This document shows, in pieces, positions 23,986-32,492 of a stretch of DNA of 40,978 bases (position 1 is the stretch's first letter; every line of letters begins with the position of its first letter). Origin of the DNA: Trichocoleus sp. FACHB-40 (lineage in GTDB: Bacteria > Cyanobacteriota > Cyanobacteriia > Cyanobacteriales > FACHB-T130). The stretch covers positions 1-40,978 of the forward strand of contig NZ_JACJPF010000117.1 of the NCBI RefSeq assembly GCF_014695915.1, in the 5' to 3' direction. Both the position numbers and the translations under genes were made by a program. Below the pieces are notes generated by a model. The model was given only the letters and a program-made list of their open reading frames with translations. It was not told where the DNA came from and made no database searches.

Positions 23986-25773
23986 ATGAAAGCAACCCAT
24001 CGTCAAAAGCTTATTAATATTTATAAATTGTTTTTAATCAAAAATAATTTTAAAGTTTTGGCTTTACTATCTATTACAGCGTGGGTTGCTCACTTTTTTT
24101 ATTTTAGAGATTTTGGGCTATATGAAGATGATTATGTTTTTATATCTGATGGCATAGAGGGAGATACATTTTATCTTTGGGACAAATTACAGTATTTTAT
24201 TTCTTGGCCTCAAGGAAGACCAGTTGGTTTTTATCTAGCTTCATTATTTTCATTTATAGGTTACAACATTGGGGGATTACCAGCTCTTTACTTAACTGGG
24301 TTTGCAATTGTCACTCTAAACTCCTACTTATTTTATATAATTCTTAAACGGAAAAGTTCAGAAACATTAGCTTTAATGGGAGGTTTAGCCTTTTGTCTTT
24401 TTCCAGCAGACACTACAAAAATTTTATTGACTCATGCTTTTATATTGCAAACATCTTTGACTTTTTTGTTACTTGCAACTTTTTGTTATTTGTCAAATAG
24501 AAAAACAATTTCATATTTCTTAATTATGGGGTCTTTGCTTTCCTATGAATCAGTATTTATACTGTTTTTTGCTATTCCTTTATTAAAATATAAATGGACT
24601 AAAAAATTAATATATGAACTGGTAAAACACACTTTCATTTTAACTTTTATGATGCTTTTAATAGTACTTATCCGTACATTAACTGGAGAAAGTAGAGTTA
24701 TTAAAATGAACTCTGAATTATCTTCAATTCCAGAAAAAATAATTTCCTCAATAATTATTGGCTCTAGTACAAGTATGTCTTTATTTTTTAAAACTCCATT
24801 TTCAGCTATTTTTGAATGGAATAAAATAACTTGGGTTGTTTTTGTTGTTACTCTAGCTTTTTTTATCTGGATTATTCAAAAATTAGACTTTAATTATTTT
24901 GAAGAATTTGAAGATGATTTGCTAGCTAGCACTAATAGTGGCGCTTTAAATAAAAATATTAACTTTGATAGTTATTACTTAAAAATATTAAAACTATTAA
25001 TAACAGGAGTAATACTGCTTTGTTTTAGCTATCCAATTTCATTTAGCGATCCTCACTATCCACCAGCAACAGAGTATGGCCGCTTTACTTCTGAACATTT
25101 GGCTGCAACTTTTGGAGGTTCCCTCATTTTTGCCTGTGTGTCTTCCTTGATTTTTTATATCGCCAATACCAGTCAAAAAAAGAAATGTTTATCTATTATA
25201 TTAGCTTTTTATTTTTCCATATTAGTTGGATATCATTTTACAATACAAAGGGATTTTAAGCAGAGTTGGCAGAATCAAAGAGAATTTTGGACAGGAGTAA
25301 TTGCGGCCTCACCCGATATAGATGAAAAAACAGTTATTCTTGTTGTAAACAATCAGCTTCCAGAAACAAAATATATATTAACGCATTCTTGGGCAGATCC
25401 AATAGTTTTAGAGCAAATATACCAGCTACCAAACAAGAGATCTCCTGCTGTGTTTGCTGAAAATCCTTGGGATGAATATGCTCGGCCTACATTGTTTATA
25501 ATTGATAAAAATTGGAAAAAACAAGCTAGTGATGGCAAAATAACTTGGAAGGTAACTAATTTGACTTGGTTCTATTTGGGTGTAGGAAATCTTTGGGACT
25601 CAAAAGTAATTATCTTAAATATGATTAATAATAAATTAACTAGAATAGATGACAACATAATAAAAGTCGGAAACAGCTCTGAACTTAATGCTAAAAAGTA
25701 TAGTTTTAAAAGTACAGTTTTAAAAAGAAGAAAGCTTTTTAATCATCTTATTGATGAAAACGAGTTATATTGA
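23986..25773 (+). CDS. Polytopic membrane protein, GT-C glycosyltransferase-like
   Basis: Not assignable to a named family. The 595-residue protein has about ten or more membrane helices. The first periplasmic loop carries LYEDDYVFISDG, an acidic D-D/E-D pattern placed as in GT-C glycosyltransferases, followed by WPQGRPVGFYLAS. A soluble C-terminal part follows (from about residue 430). A role in surface polysaccharide assembly is inferred only from this layout. The gene is strikingly AT-rich and contains no complete GCGATCGC, unlike its neighbours, suggesting horizontal acquisition. It separates the ureB relic from intact ureB. Confidence 0.65.
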   Translation: MKATHRQKLINIYKLFLIKNNFKVLALLSITAWVAHFFYFRDFGLYEDDYVFISDGIEGDTFYLWDKLQYFISWPQGRPVGFYLASLFSFIGYNIGGLPALYLTGFAIVTLNSYLFYIILKRKSSETLALMGGLAFCLFPADTTKILLTHAFILQTSLTFLLLATFCYLSNRKTISYFLIMGSLLSYESVFILFFAIPLLKYKWTKKLIYELVKHTFILTFMMLLIVLIRTLTGESRVIKMNSELSSIPEKIISSIIIGSSTSMSLFFKTPFSAIFEWNKITWVVFVVTLAFFIWIIQKLDFNYFEEFEDDLLASTNSGALNKNINFDSYYLKILKLLITGVILLCFSYPISFSDPHYPPATEYGRFTSEHLAATFGGSLIFACVSSLIFYIANTSQKKKCLSIILAFYFSILVGYHFTIQRDFKQSWQNQREFWTGVIAASPDIDEKTVILVVNNQLPETKYILTHSWADPIVLEQIYQLPNKRSPAVFAENPWDEYARPTLFIIDKNWKKQASDGKITWKVTNLTWFYLGVGNLWDSKVIILNMINNKLTRIDDNIIKVGNSSELNAKKYSFKSTVLKRRKLFNHLIDENELY

Positions 25774-25808
25774 AAGTAATAAGATAGTATAAAAAATAGA
25801 GAAAGGAA

Positions 25809-26114
25809 ATGATTCCAGGTGAAATTCTTGTACAAGAAGGAGAAATCGCACTTAATGCGCGTTGTCCCGCAGTAAAGATTCAAGTAGCAAACACTGGCGA
25901 TCGCCCGATTCAAGTTGGTTCCCACTATCACTTTTTTGAAGTAAATGAAGCCTTAGAATTTGATAGGGAACAAACCAAAGGAATGCGGCTTAATATCCCA
26001 GCCGGGACAGCAGTACGCTTTGAACCAGGAGATGAAAAAGAAGTAGAATTAGTACCCTTTGCAGGTAGCCGTCAAGTTTACGGTTTCAATGCGAAAATCA
26101 ACGGTTCGCTATAA
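25809..26114 (+). CDS. ureB: Urease beta subunit
   Basis: Structural beta subunit, 101 residues, full length. It starts [20 protein letters not shown] and holds [20 protein letters not shown], then [20 protein letters not shown] and [17 protein letters not shown], all conserved. AAAGGA before the ATG serves as ribosome-binding site, 36 bases after the membrane-protein gene. It is followed by ureC after 105 bases. Normally it would adjoin ureA; here 5.3 kb of inserted genes and relics lie between. The subunit itself shows no defect, so the enzyme can be complete. Confidence 0.97.
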   Translation: MIPGEILVQEGEIALNARCPAVKIQVANTGDRPIQVGSHYHFFEVNEALEFDREQTKGMRLNIPAGTAVRFEPGDEKEVELVPFAGSRQVYGFNAKINGSL

Positions 26115-26219
26115 ACTTATTAAACGCTTTCGTAACGCCAAAGATATCGGCAAGAAACTCCGCGTACCTTTGCGTTAACCTCCCTTGTACCTTTGCGTTA
26201 AAAATAAAAGGAGTGAAGC
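26115..26219 (+). repeat. Duplicated GTACCTTTGCGTTAA before ureC
   Basis: GTACCTTTGCGTTAA occurs at 26164 and again at 26187, and is a member of the same cyanobacterial heptad-type repeat family (TTTGCGTTA) as the gaps before urtD and cobH. AAAGGAG at 26207-26213, six bases before the ATG, is a strong ribosome-binding site for ureC. No promoter motif was seen. Confidence 0.6.
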
Positions 26220-27950
26220 ATGAGTTACCGCATGGATCGCCGCGCCTACGCCGAAACCTTTGGCCCCACAGTAGGCGATCGCGTTCGTCTCGCTGACACA
26301 GAATTATTTATCGAAGTCGAACAAGACTTCACCACCTACGGGGATGAAGTGAAATTTGGCGGCGGCAAAGTTATCAGAGACGGGATGGGACAATCCCCCA
26401 TTTCTAACGCTGCTGGTGCTGTAGATTTAGTCATAACCAACGCCCTAATTCTAGATTGGTGGGGAATTGTTAAAGCCGATATTGGCATTAAAGACGGGCG
26501 AATTTTCAAAATTGGTAAAGCGGGAAATCCCTATATTCAAGACAACGTAGATATTATTATTGGCCCAGGAACCGAAGCACTTGCTGGCGAGGGGATGATT
26601 CTCACTGCTGGCGGAATTGACAGTCACATTCACTTTATTTGTCCGCAACAAATTGAGGTAGCGATCGCATCCGGCATCACCACTATGATTGGCGGCGGTA
26701 CTGGCCCCGCCACGGGTACGAATGCTACCACCTGCACCCCTGGCCCCTGGAACATTTACAGAATGTTGCAAGCCGCCGATGCCTTTCCAATTAATCTGGG
26801 TTTCTTGGGCAAAGGCAACAGTAGCCAGCCGGAAGGATTGGTAGAGCAAGTTTTAGCCGGAGCGATGGGCTTGAAGCTGCACGAAGACTGGGGAACCACA
26901 CCCGCAACCATTGATACCTGCTTAAGCGTAGCTGATGAATATGATGTACAAGTAGCAATTCATACCGACACCTTGAACGAAGCTGGTTTTGTGGAAACTA
27001 CCATCAATGCCTTCAAAAATCGCGTTATCCACACATACCATACGGAAGGTGCTGGGGGAGGTCACGCCCCGGACATCATCAAAGTTTGCGGCGAAGCCAA
27101 CGTACTACCTTCTTCCACCAATCCTACACGTCCTTACACCGTCAACACCTTAGATGAACACCTGGATATGCTGATGGTCTGCCATCACCTCGATCCAAGC
27201 ATTCCCGAAGATGTCGCCTTTGCCGAGTCCCGAATTCGGCGCGAGACGATTGCGGCTGAGGATATTCTGCACGATTTAGGCGCATTTAGCATGATTGCCT
27301 CAGATTCTCAGGCGATGGGACGAGTAGGTGAGGTAATTATTCGCACATGGCAGACGGCGCACAAAATGAAAGTACAGCGGGGGAACCTCTCCCCAACCCC
27401 TCTCCTGCAAGGAGAGGGGCAAGAAAGGGCAGATAATTTTCGGGCGAAGCGCTATGTAGCAAAGTACACGATAAATCCGGCAATCGCTCACGGGATTTCT
27501 CAGCACGTCGGTTCAGTAGAAGTGGGGAAACTGGCTGATTTGTGCCTCTGGCGACCAGCATTTTTTGGCGTGAAACCAGAGATGGTGATTAAAGGGGGAG
27601 CGATCGCATACTCGCAGATGGGAGATGCCAATGCTAGTATCCCCACCCCGCAACCAGTACATATGCGTCCGATGTTTGCCAGTTTTGGGGGTGCGATCGC
27701 TGCCACCTCCCTCACCTTTATTTCCCAAGCTGCCTTAGAAAAAAACATCCCCACTCAACTTGGTTTACAAAAGCCAGCAGTTGGGGTATCTGGTACGCGC
27801 CAATTGAGCAAGCGGGACATGAAGCTTAATGATGCTCTCCCTCGCATAGAAGTAGACCCTGAAACCTACGAAGTTAGAGCCGATGGAGAATTACTCACCT
27901 GCGAACCCGCAACCATCCTACCCTTAGCGCAACGCTACTTTTTATTTTGA
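26220..27950 (+). CDS. ureC: Urease alpha subunit
   Basis: Catalytic subunit, hydrolysing urea to ammonia and carbamate. All active-site residues are visible: nickel ligands His136 and His138 ([13 protein letters not shown]), carbamylated Lys219 (GLKLHEDWG), His248 ([12 protein letters not shown]), His274 ([14 protein letters not shown]), the flap Cys321 and His322 (MVCHHLD), and Asp362 ([13 protein letters not shown]). The 576 residues exceed the Klebsiella enzyme (567). The extra length is at 389-405, where a palindromic repeat encodes [16 protein letters not shown] in a loop between MKVQRG and DNFRAKRY. The rest is normal, so activity is expected. It ends the urease locus. Confidence 0.97.
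   Translation: MSYRMDRRAYAETFGPTVGDRVRLADTELFIEVEQDFTTYGDEVKFGGGKVIRDGMGQSPISNAAGAVDLVITNALILDWWGIVKADIGIKDGRIFKIGKAGNPYIQDNVDIIIGPGTEALAGEGMILTAGGIDSHIHFICPQQIEVAIASGITTMIGGGTGPATGTNATTCTPGPWNIYRMLQAADAFPINLGFLGKGNSSQPEGLVEQVLAGAMGLKLHEDWGTTPATIDTCLSVADEYDVQVAIHTDTLNEAGFVETTINAFKNRVIHTYHTEGAGGGHAPDIIKVCGEANVLPSSTNPTRPYTVNTLDEHLDMLMVCHHLDPSIPEDVAFAESRIRRETIAAEDILHDLGAFSMIASDSQAMGRVGEVIIRTWQTAHKMKVQRGNLSPTPLLQGEGQERADNFRAKRYVAKYTINPAIAHGISQHVGSVEVGKLADLCLWRPAFFGVKPEMVIKGGAIAYSQMGDANASIPTPQPVHMRPMFASFGGAIAATSLTFISQAALEKNIPTQLGLQKPAVGVSGTRQLSKRDMKLNDALPRIEVDPETYEVRADGELLTCEPATILPLAQRYFLF
27381..27430 (+). repeat. Palindromic repeat inserted in frame within ureC
   Basis: CCCCTCTCC-TGCAA-GGAGAGGGG (27397-27419) is a perfect 9-base-pair hairpin, preceded by GGGAACCTCTCCCCAA. 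This wording is a dispersed repeat of cyanobacterial intergenic regions. Here it lies inside ureC and keeps the reading frame, replacing the family's short variable linker and adding about seven residues. Confidence 0.8.
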
Positions 27951-28002
27951 TTTTTTGTCTGTTGTGCGTTGTCGCCCAATGGTCAAGAGTCAAGACAACT
28001 GA

Positions 28003-28434
28003 TCAATCTTTCAAGACCAAAAACCCTTGCGCGTTTACACGATATTGTTCGCCCACATAGCCAGTGCGTTCATAAAGAATTTGATGAATGTGCTGGTCTA
28101 GCTTTGCTTCGTCAGGAATCTGGGGGCGATAAAAGTTTTTCATTTGTTCTTCAATGCCCATGTCATCAAGGCGATCGTGGAGTTTAGTTTTTTTCCCTGA
28201 AAAGTAAGCATCTCGCGCAGTTTGATCGTTCAAAAAGCTGATAACAATCGGTAACGGAACGCCACCAACCGTCATTTTCCCGCTGCTTAGCATTACTAAC
28301 CCAATCGTGGTACAAATAAGCACACAAAAGTAGATGCCCGTTACAAGTTTTACAGGGCCTTTGGGGGAAGGACGGCGATTTGGAGCTTTTTTGTTGCCGA
28401 TGGTTGGACTTGATTGAGAAGCAGATCGACCCAT
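28003..28434 (-). CDS. Conserved single-span membrane hypothetical
   Basis: A 143-residue protein of unknown function, of a type seen in cyanobacteria. A positively charged N-terminal stretch (residues 1-28, RRPSPKGPVK) precedes one membrane helix, LVTGIYFCVLICTTIGLVML. The C-terminal soluble part contains FLNDQTARDAYFSGKKTKL, then DDMGIEEQMKNFYRPQIPDE and IHQILYERTGYVGEQYRVN. The charge pattern suggests an N-in topology with the soluble part outside the cytoplasm. It converges with ureC, with 52 bases between the stops. No motif indicates an activity. Confidence 0.7.
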   Translation of the reverse strand: MGRSASQSSPTIGNKKAPNRRPSPKGPVKLVTGIYFCVLICTTIGLVMLSSGKMTVGGVPLPIVISFLNDQTARDAYFSGKKTKLHDRLDDMGIEEQMKNFYRPQIPDEAKLDQHIHQILYERTGYVGEQYRVNAQGFLVLKD

Positions 28435-29132
28435 AGAGATTAACTTTAAATTTTGCTTAAATCTACAACACTGGATTATGCTGTCAATCTATCGATAGTT
28501 ATATACAGATTTAATTGGGCGGATGTGTCAACCCGAATAAGGCATATTAATAATTAGCTACTTACTGAGAATTATGCAAGATGGCAGAGAAACTTATTTG
28601 CTGCTGATGGTTGCGATCACTTTTCAAAGAACTTTTACAAAACTTATGACAATCTACAGTTCACAAAAATTGAAATCCCCAGAGGGTAAAAGATTGTATT
28701 CTTCGAGTTTTATCTTTATAGAATTGGAAATACAGCATAGTTTGGCGGCTTTTTCCCAGTTAACAGCCAGATGTATAGGACTCAGAAAAATTTACTGGAG
28801 ATTGATAATTGGTGAGGAGGAAGAGAAAAGAGTTGCATTATTCTGTTTCCCAGTCCCCAGTTGATAACATAGGTGTTTCACCCATGAATCCCAAGTTGCT
28901 TCATCAAACATACGTAAGCTTTTTAGCTATGTCACTGTAGTAAAAATTACTAATCTATTACAGATGGCAGGTAAAAGCTAAAAAAGCTCAGACTACTTGC
29001 TTAAAAGGATTCTTAAGAATCCTTCCTGGGAATGAGGCAAAATGATACCTTAGGCGTAAAGAATGATACGTGATAGCTGAAAATTTGAGAAGATTGAATT
29101 TTTGATAAGTTTTGTTGTAAACCTACCGTTTC
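28435..29132. other. Large intergenic region with no supported gene
   Basis: About 700 bases. A 96-codon frame at 28574-28864 has no signal, domain or convincing codon pattern and is not annotated. At 29005-29024 lies a 20-base perfect palindrome, AAGGATTCTTAAGAATCCTT, about 110 bases before the receiver-kinase gene; it could be a regulator-binding site or short hairpin. The remainder is AT-rich and likely holds the promoters of the two divergent flanking genes. Confidence 0.45.
29005..29024. promoter_or_regulatory. 20-base palindrome upstream of the receiver-kinase gene
   Basis: AAGGATTCTTAAGAATCCTT is a perfect palindrome with no spacer, more like a dimeric regulator's binding site than a terminator. 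It lies 109 bases before the ATG of the receiver-kinase gene and about 570 bases from the divergent membrane-protein gene. No known consensus is matched. Confidence 0.4.
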
Positions 29133-30272
29133 ATGAAGAATCATTCGAGTATCACTCAAGCCTCTAAAACTGACCGTATTCTAGTTGTGGATGATTCTCC
29201 GGATAATTTGTTTCTCGTTCAAACCATTCTGGAAGAAGAGGGATATCAAATTACATTAGCGGAGAATGGTCGTTCTGCCCTAGCTGAAATCCAACAAGGC
29301 CCACCAGACTTAGTATTGTTGGACGTGATGATGCCAGGGATGGATGGCTATGAAGTCACCAAACGAGTACGAGACAATACTAAGTTGCCGTTTATTCCGA
29401 TTTTACTAATCACGGCTCACGATCACGCCAGCGTCGTGGAAGGATTAGATACAGGTGCGGATGATTTTATTCGTAAACCAGTGCAAGTAGATGAATTGCT
29501 GGCGCGGGTGCGATCGCTACTGCGGCTAAAACACAGCGTAGACGAACGCGACCAAATTGCTCGTCAGCGAGAAGATTTTGTCTCCTGGCTCACTCATGAC
29601 TTGCGGACACCAATAGTCGCAGCTGAGAGGATGCTGGCTTTATTTCAGCAAGGAGCATTGGGAGAACTCGCGCCAGGGATGCAGGAAGCCGTCGTTACAA
29701 TGGCTCGTAGCAACCGCAACTTACTGGCAATGGTCAACACCTTGCTAGAAGTTTATCGCTATGAAGCAGGTCGTAAGACCCTGACTTTTTCCCCCATTGA
29801 TCTAAAGCAACTGCTTCAGGAAGTTATTGAAGAACTTACTCCCTTAGCTGGGGAAAAAAATTTGTCTTTGGTGCTGGATGTAGGAGATAAGGACGCTCAT
29901 AATAAACTTAATAGCAAAGTGGTAGGAGATCGCCTGGAACTTCACCGAGTTTTTACCAACTTAATTGGAAATGCCATCAAGTTTACAGATAAAGGCTCAG
30001 TCGTTGTCCGAATGGTACCAGATACTAGCACTGGTGACTCCGATACTCCTTCCCTCCTTATTGAAGTCCAAGACACTGGCCCTGGTATTCCCCCAGAAGA
30101 TCAAGCAGTATTATTTGAGCGATTTCGTCAAGGGAACCACAAGCGTTCCGGTAGTGGTTTAGGACTACATTTATCTCGTCGGATTGTGGAAGCTCATCAA
30201 GGTGCAATTGAGGTTAAATCAGAGTTGGGGAAAGGTAGTTTATTCAGGATTAGCCTTCCTGTTCAACACTGA
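29133..30272 (+). CDS. Receiver-histidine kinase hybrid, soluble
   Basis: A 379-residue cytosolic signalling protein with an N-terminal receiver domain and a C-terminal histidine kinase, the reverse of the common hybrid order. The receiver has the acidic pocket VVDDSP, the phospho-accepting Asp64 in LVLLDVMMPGMDGYEV and Lys115 in DDFIRKPV. The H-box FVSWLTHDLRTPIVAAERML carries His155; N-box LIGNAIKFTDKG, then DTGPGIPPEDQAV, FERFRQGNHKRSGSGLGLHL and the C-terminal G-box follow. No membrane helix or sensor domain is present, so input probably arrives by phosphorylation of the receiver. Its partners are not encoded nearby. Confidence 0.92.
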   Translation: MKNHSSITQASKTDRILVVDDSPDNLFLVQTILEEEGYQITLAENGRSALAEIQQGPPDLVLLDVMMPGMDGYEVTKRVRDNTKLPFIPILLITAHDHASVVEGLDTGADDFIRKPVQVDELLARVRSLLRLKHSVDERDQIARQREDFVSWLTHDLRTPIVAAERMLALFQQGALGELAPGMQEAVVTMARSNRNLLAMVNTLLEVYRYEAGRKTLTFSPIDLKQLLQEVIEELTPLAGEKNLSLVLDVGDKDAHNKLNSKVVGDRLELHRVFTNLIGNAIKFTDKGSVVVRMVPDTSTGDSDTPSLLIEVQDTGPGIPPEDQAVLFERFRQGNHKRSGSGLGLHLSRRIVEAHQGAIEVKSELGKGSLFRISLPVQH

Positions 30273-30425
30273 CATGAGAGCCTATTGCGGGGGCAAAGGA
30301 GTTTCTTCGCCTCCGTTGGCGATCGCATGGCTTATACTGTTGCTATAGCCAGCGCGTAAGCGTTAGCGCTATCGATTTTATAATACCTAAAATCAAAAAT
30401 ATAAAATCAAGTACAAGAAACCAAA

Positions 30426-31805
30426 ATGCTAAAAGTACCAAAATTTAGTGATGTCCTAGATAAACAGCGCATTTTTTTTGGGACAGGCAAAACCAAAGAT
30501 ATATCTTTTCGGATTGAGCAATTAAAACTATTAAAGAAAGCGATTCTAGATAATAAAGAAGCTATATTAAAGGCTTTGCAATCTGACTTAAACAAACCAG
30601 AATTTGAAGCTTATGGCTTGGAGATAGCATTTTGCTTAGAAGAAATAAATAATGCTCTAAAAAATATTAATAACTGGACAAAGCCAAAAAAAATAAAGGC
30701 ACCAATTACCCAGTTTTTATCCACAGCAAAGATATATTGTGAGCCTTTGGGTGTGGTTCTGATCATTGGCCCCTGGAACTATCCATTTCAACTGGTAATC
30801 GCTCCTTTAGTGGCAGCGATCGCATCTGGGAATTGTGCAATTTTAAAACCTTCCGAAATTTCCGCAAACACATCCCACCTGCTAGCTGAAATTATCCTAA
30901 AATACTTTAATCCAGAGTTTGTTGCTGTAGTTGAAGGCGGCGTAGACACCAGTCAGCAGCTACTAGAAGAAAAATTTGACCATATCTTCTTCACGGGTAG
31001 CGGTGAAATTGGAAAAATTGTCATGGCGGCGGCGGCAAAACATTTGACACCAGTAACGCTAGAACTAGGTGGAAAAACTCCTTGTATTGTTGATGCGAAA
31101 ACTCACCTGGAATATACAGCTAGACGAATAGTTTGGGGTAAGTTTATGAATGCAGGTCAAACCTGTGTAGCTCCAGATTATCTTTTAGTAGATAGAAAAA
31201 TTAAAAAAGATTTATTAGAGCAAATCAAAAAATGTATTAGCGAATTTTATGGAGAGAACCCGGAAAAAAGTCCTGATTATGCCAGAATTATTAATCAAAA
31301 ACACTTTAATCGTCTTTGTAAATTTTTAGACAACGGGGAAATTGTAATTGGTGGAGACACAAATCCATCTGAGAAATACATTGCTCCCACACTGATCGAA
31401 GGGGTTGACTGGCAAGATGCAGTGATGCAAGAAGAAATCTTTGGGCCTATTTTACCAGTAATCGAATATACAGAATTAACGGAAGCGATCGCGCTTGTCA
31501 ACGCCAAACCGAAACCTCTCGCCCTCTACTTCTTCTCAACAGATAAACAAAAGCAACAGAGAGTTTTACACCAGACATCATCAGGGGGTGCCTGCATCAA
31601 TGATACAGTTATGCACCTTGCTGTCCTAGATTTACCATTTGGCGGTGTTGGGGAGAGCGGTATCGGTAGTTATCATGGCAAAGCAGGTTTTGATACATTT
31701 TCCCATCAAAAAAGCGTTCTCAACAAATCTTTCTTGGTTGACGTGAAGTTAAGATACGCTCCCTACCTTGGCAAGCTCAAGTTACTCAAGTCGCTGATTA
31801 AATAG
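30426..31805 (+). CDS. Aldehyde dehydrogenase, class 3 / fatty aldehyde type
   Basis: NAD(P)-dependent oxidation of aldehydes to carboxylic acids. The 459 residues match the short, membrane-associated class 3 family. Landmarks: VVLIIGPWNYPFQLVIAPLV, the cofactor-loop HIFFTGSGEIGKIVM, the general-base glutamate in VTLELGGKTPCIVD, the nucleophilic cysteine in NAGQTCVAPDYLL, and EEIFGPILPVIEY. The basic, hydrophobic C-terminal tail (YAPYLGKLKLLKSLIK) suggests membrane contact, as in fatty aldehyde dehydrogenases; cyanobacterial relatives act on long-chain aldehydes. It stands alone between a kinase gene and a gap rich in inverted repeats. Confidence 0.93.
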   Translation: MLKVPKFSDVLDKQRIFFGTGKTKDISFRIEQLKLLKKAILDNKEAILKALQSDLNKPEFEAYGLEIAFCLEEINNALKNINNWTKPKKIKAPITQFLSTAKIYCEPLGVVLIIGPWNYPFQLVIAPLVAAIASGNCAILKPSEISANTSHLLAEIILKYFNPEFVAVVEGGVDTSQQLLEEKFDHIFFTGSGEIGKIVMAAAAKHLTPVTLELGGKTPCIVDAKTHLEYTARRIVWGKFMNAGQTCVAPDYLLVDRKIKKDLLEQIKKCISEFYGENPEKSPDYARIINQKHFNRLCKFLDNGEIVIGGDTNPSEKYIAPTLIEGVDWQDAVMQEEIFGPILPVIEYTELTEAIALVNAKPKPLALYFFSTDKQKQQRVLHQTSSGGACINDTVMHLAVLDLPFGGVGESGIGSYHGKAGFDTFSHQKSVLNKSFLVDVKLRYAPYLGKLKLLKSLIK

Positions 31806-32040
31806 TTATCCATTGTCCGTTGGCGTTTGAGAGTTCTCAAGTTGTCAAGGTTGGATTGTTATAACCCGACAACTCTTTGCTGACTGCTGACAGCGGACAA
31901 CTTGTGATTTAGCTCACTCAAAAATTAACCACTCCATCACGAAGGTTTCCCATAGAACATCACAAATTTCCAGCCGAAGCATCACCAGAAGTTATACAGC
32001 CAGACGGAATACTACTTATAGCGCACAAAAGGTAGATTCT
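31806..32040 (+). other. Gap with imperfect inverted repeats
   Basis: Contains GTTGTCAAGG and later CGACAAC and GGACAACTTG, giving several alternative short stems, and a TGCTGACTGCTGACAG tandem. These may terminate the aldehyde dehydrogenase transcript. No frame or promoter motif was recognised. Confidence 0.35.
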
Positions 32041-32247
32041 ATGACCCAAATCTGTGAAGTAGTTAAACAAGTGATTGAAAATGGCTGTTTGACAATTGAA
32101 GCCGAAGAGCAACTGCGGCAGCTTTTAGCAATTGACTATGACTTAGAAGACATAGAAGCTTTGACAAAATTGCAGCGCGCAGCAATAGCTGGCTTTGTCA
32201 AGCAAGAGTCACGACAATTAATGAGTACGGCAAAAAAGCTTGCGTAG
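32041..32247 (+). CDS. Small conserved cyanobacterial hypothetical
   Basis: A 68-residue, helical, acidic-to-basic protein: MTQICEVVKQVIENGCLTIE, then EEQLRQLLAIDYDLEDIEAL and KLQRAAIAGFVKQESRQLMS. It resembles short conserved cyanobacterial proteins with no assigned role. There is no signal peptide or membrane helix. The final codons and stop lie inside a 14-base-pair hairpin, so the 3' end of the message is highly structured. It is convergent with the molybdopterin oxidoreductase gene, 245 bases apart. Confidence 0.7.
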   Translation: MTQICEVVKQVIENGCLTIEAEEQLRQLLAIDYDLEDIEALTKLQRAAIAGFVKQESRQLMSTAKKLA

Positions 32248-32273
32248 AGAGGTTACAGATAACCTCTCTACGC
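32242..32273 (+). terminator. 14-base-pair hairpin overlapping a stop codon
   Basis: GCGTAGAGAGGTTA and TAACCTCTCTACGC pair perfectly around a CAGA loop. The left arm includes the last codon and the TAG stop of the small upstream gene. It has no T-run, so it may protect the message end or pause ribosomes rather than terminate. Confidence 0.7.
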
Positions 32274-32296
32274 AGTGAGCGAACATACCCGGCGAC

Positions 32297-32365
32297 TGTT
32301 GGCGCGCCCTGCGCGTTAGAGCTTAGTCAAGGGCGAGCAAAAAAAGTTCGGATGATGCGCCAACA
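32297..32365 (+). ncRNA. Structured segment, candidate small RNA or long 3' leader
   Basis: TGTTGGCGC and GCGCCAACA close a 69-base segment with an inner GCCCT/AGGGC stem, and the right arm abuts a strong terminator hairpin. This layout could be a short independent RNA or the 3' end of the upstream transcript. No promoter could be identified and no known RNA family was recognised, so the call is tentative. Confidence 0.3.
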
Positions 32366-32393
32366 ATAAAGCCTGCTTGAAGCAGGCTTTATT
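32365..32393. terminator. Bidirectional intrinsic terminator
   Basis: AATAAAGCCTGCTT and AAGCAGGCTTTATT pair over 14 bases almost without a loop (about 12 usable pairs). The plus strand continues TTATATAA and the minus strand has TTTATTG after the stem, so it can end transcripts from both sides. It lies between the small plus-strand gene and the minus-strand oxidoreductase gene, as expected for a shared terminator. Confidence 0.8.
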
Positions 32394-32492
32394 TATATAA
32401 CGCAAGGCCGAAGTTATGTTAAGGAAGCGGCACGAAGTGCGCTTTTTAGTTTCTAGCCCTTCGCCTCTAACTAATGACTAATCACCAATGGC

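Noticed and set aside
28574-28864. A 96-codon open frame
   Set aside because: No ribosome-binding site, domain or consistent codon bias; it lies in an AT-rich promoter-like gap.
30330-30380. Palindrome-like AGCGCGTAAGCGTTAGCGCT before the aldehyde dehydrogenase
   Set aside because: It is a widespread GCGTAAGCG-type repeat; no regulator or terminator role could be supported.
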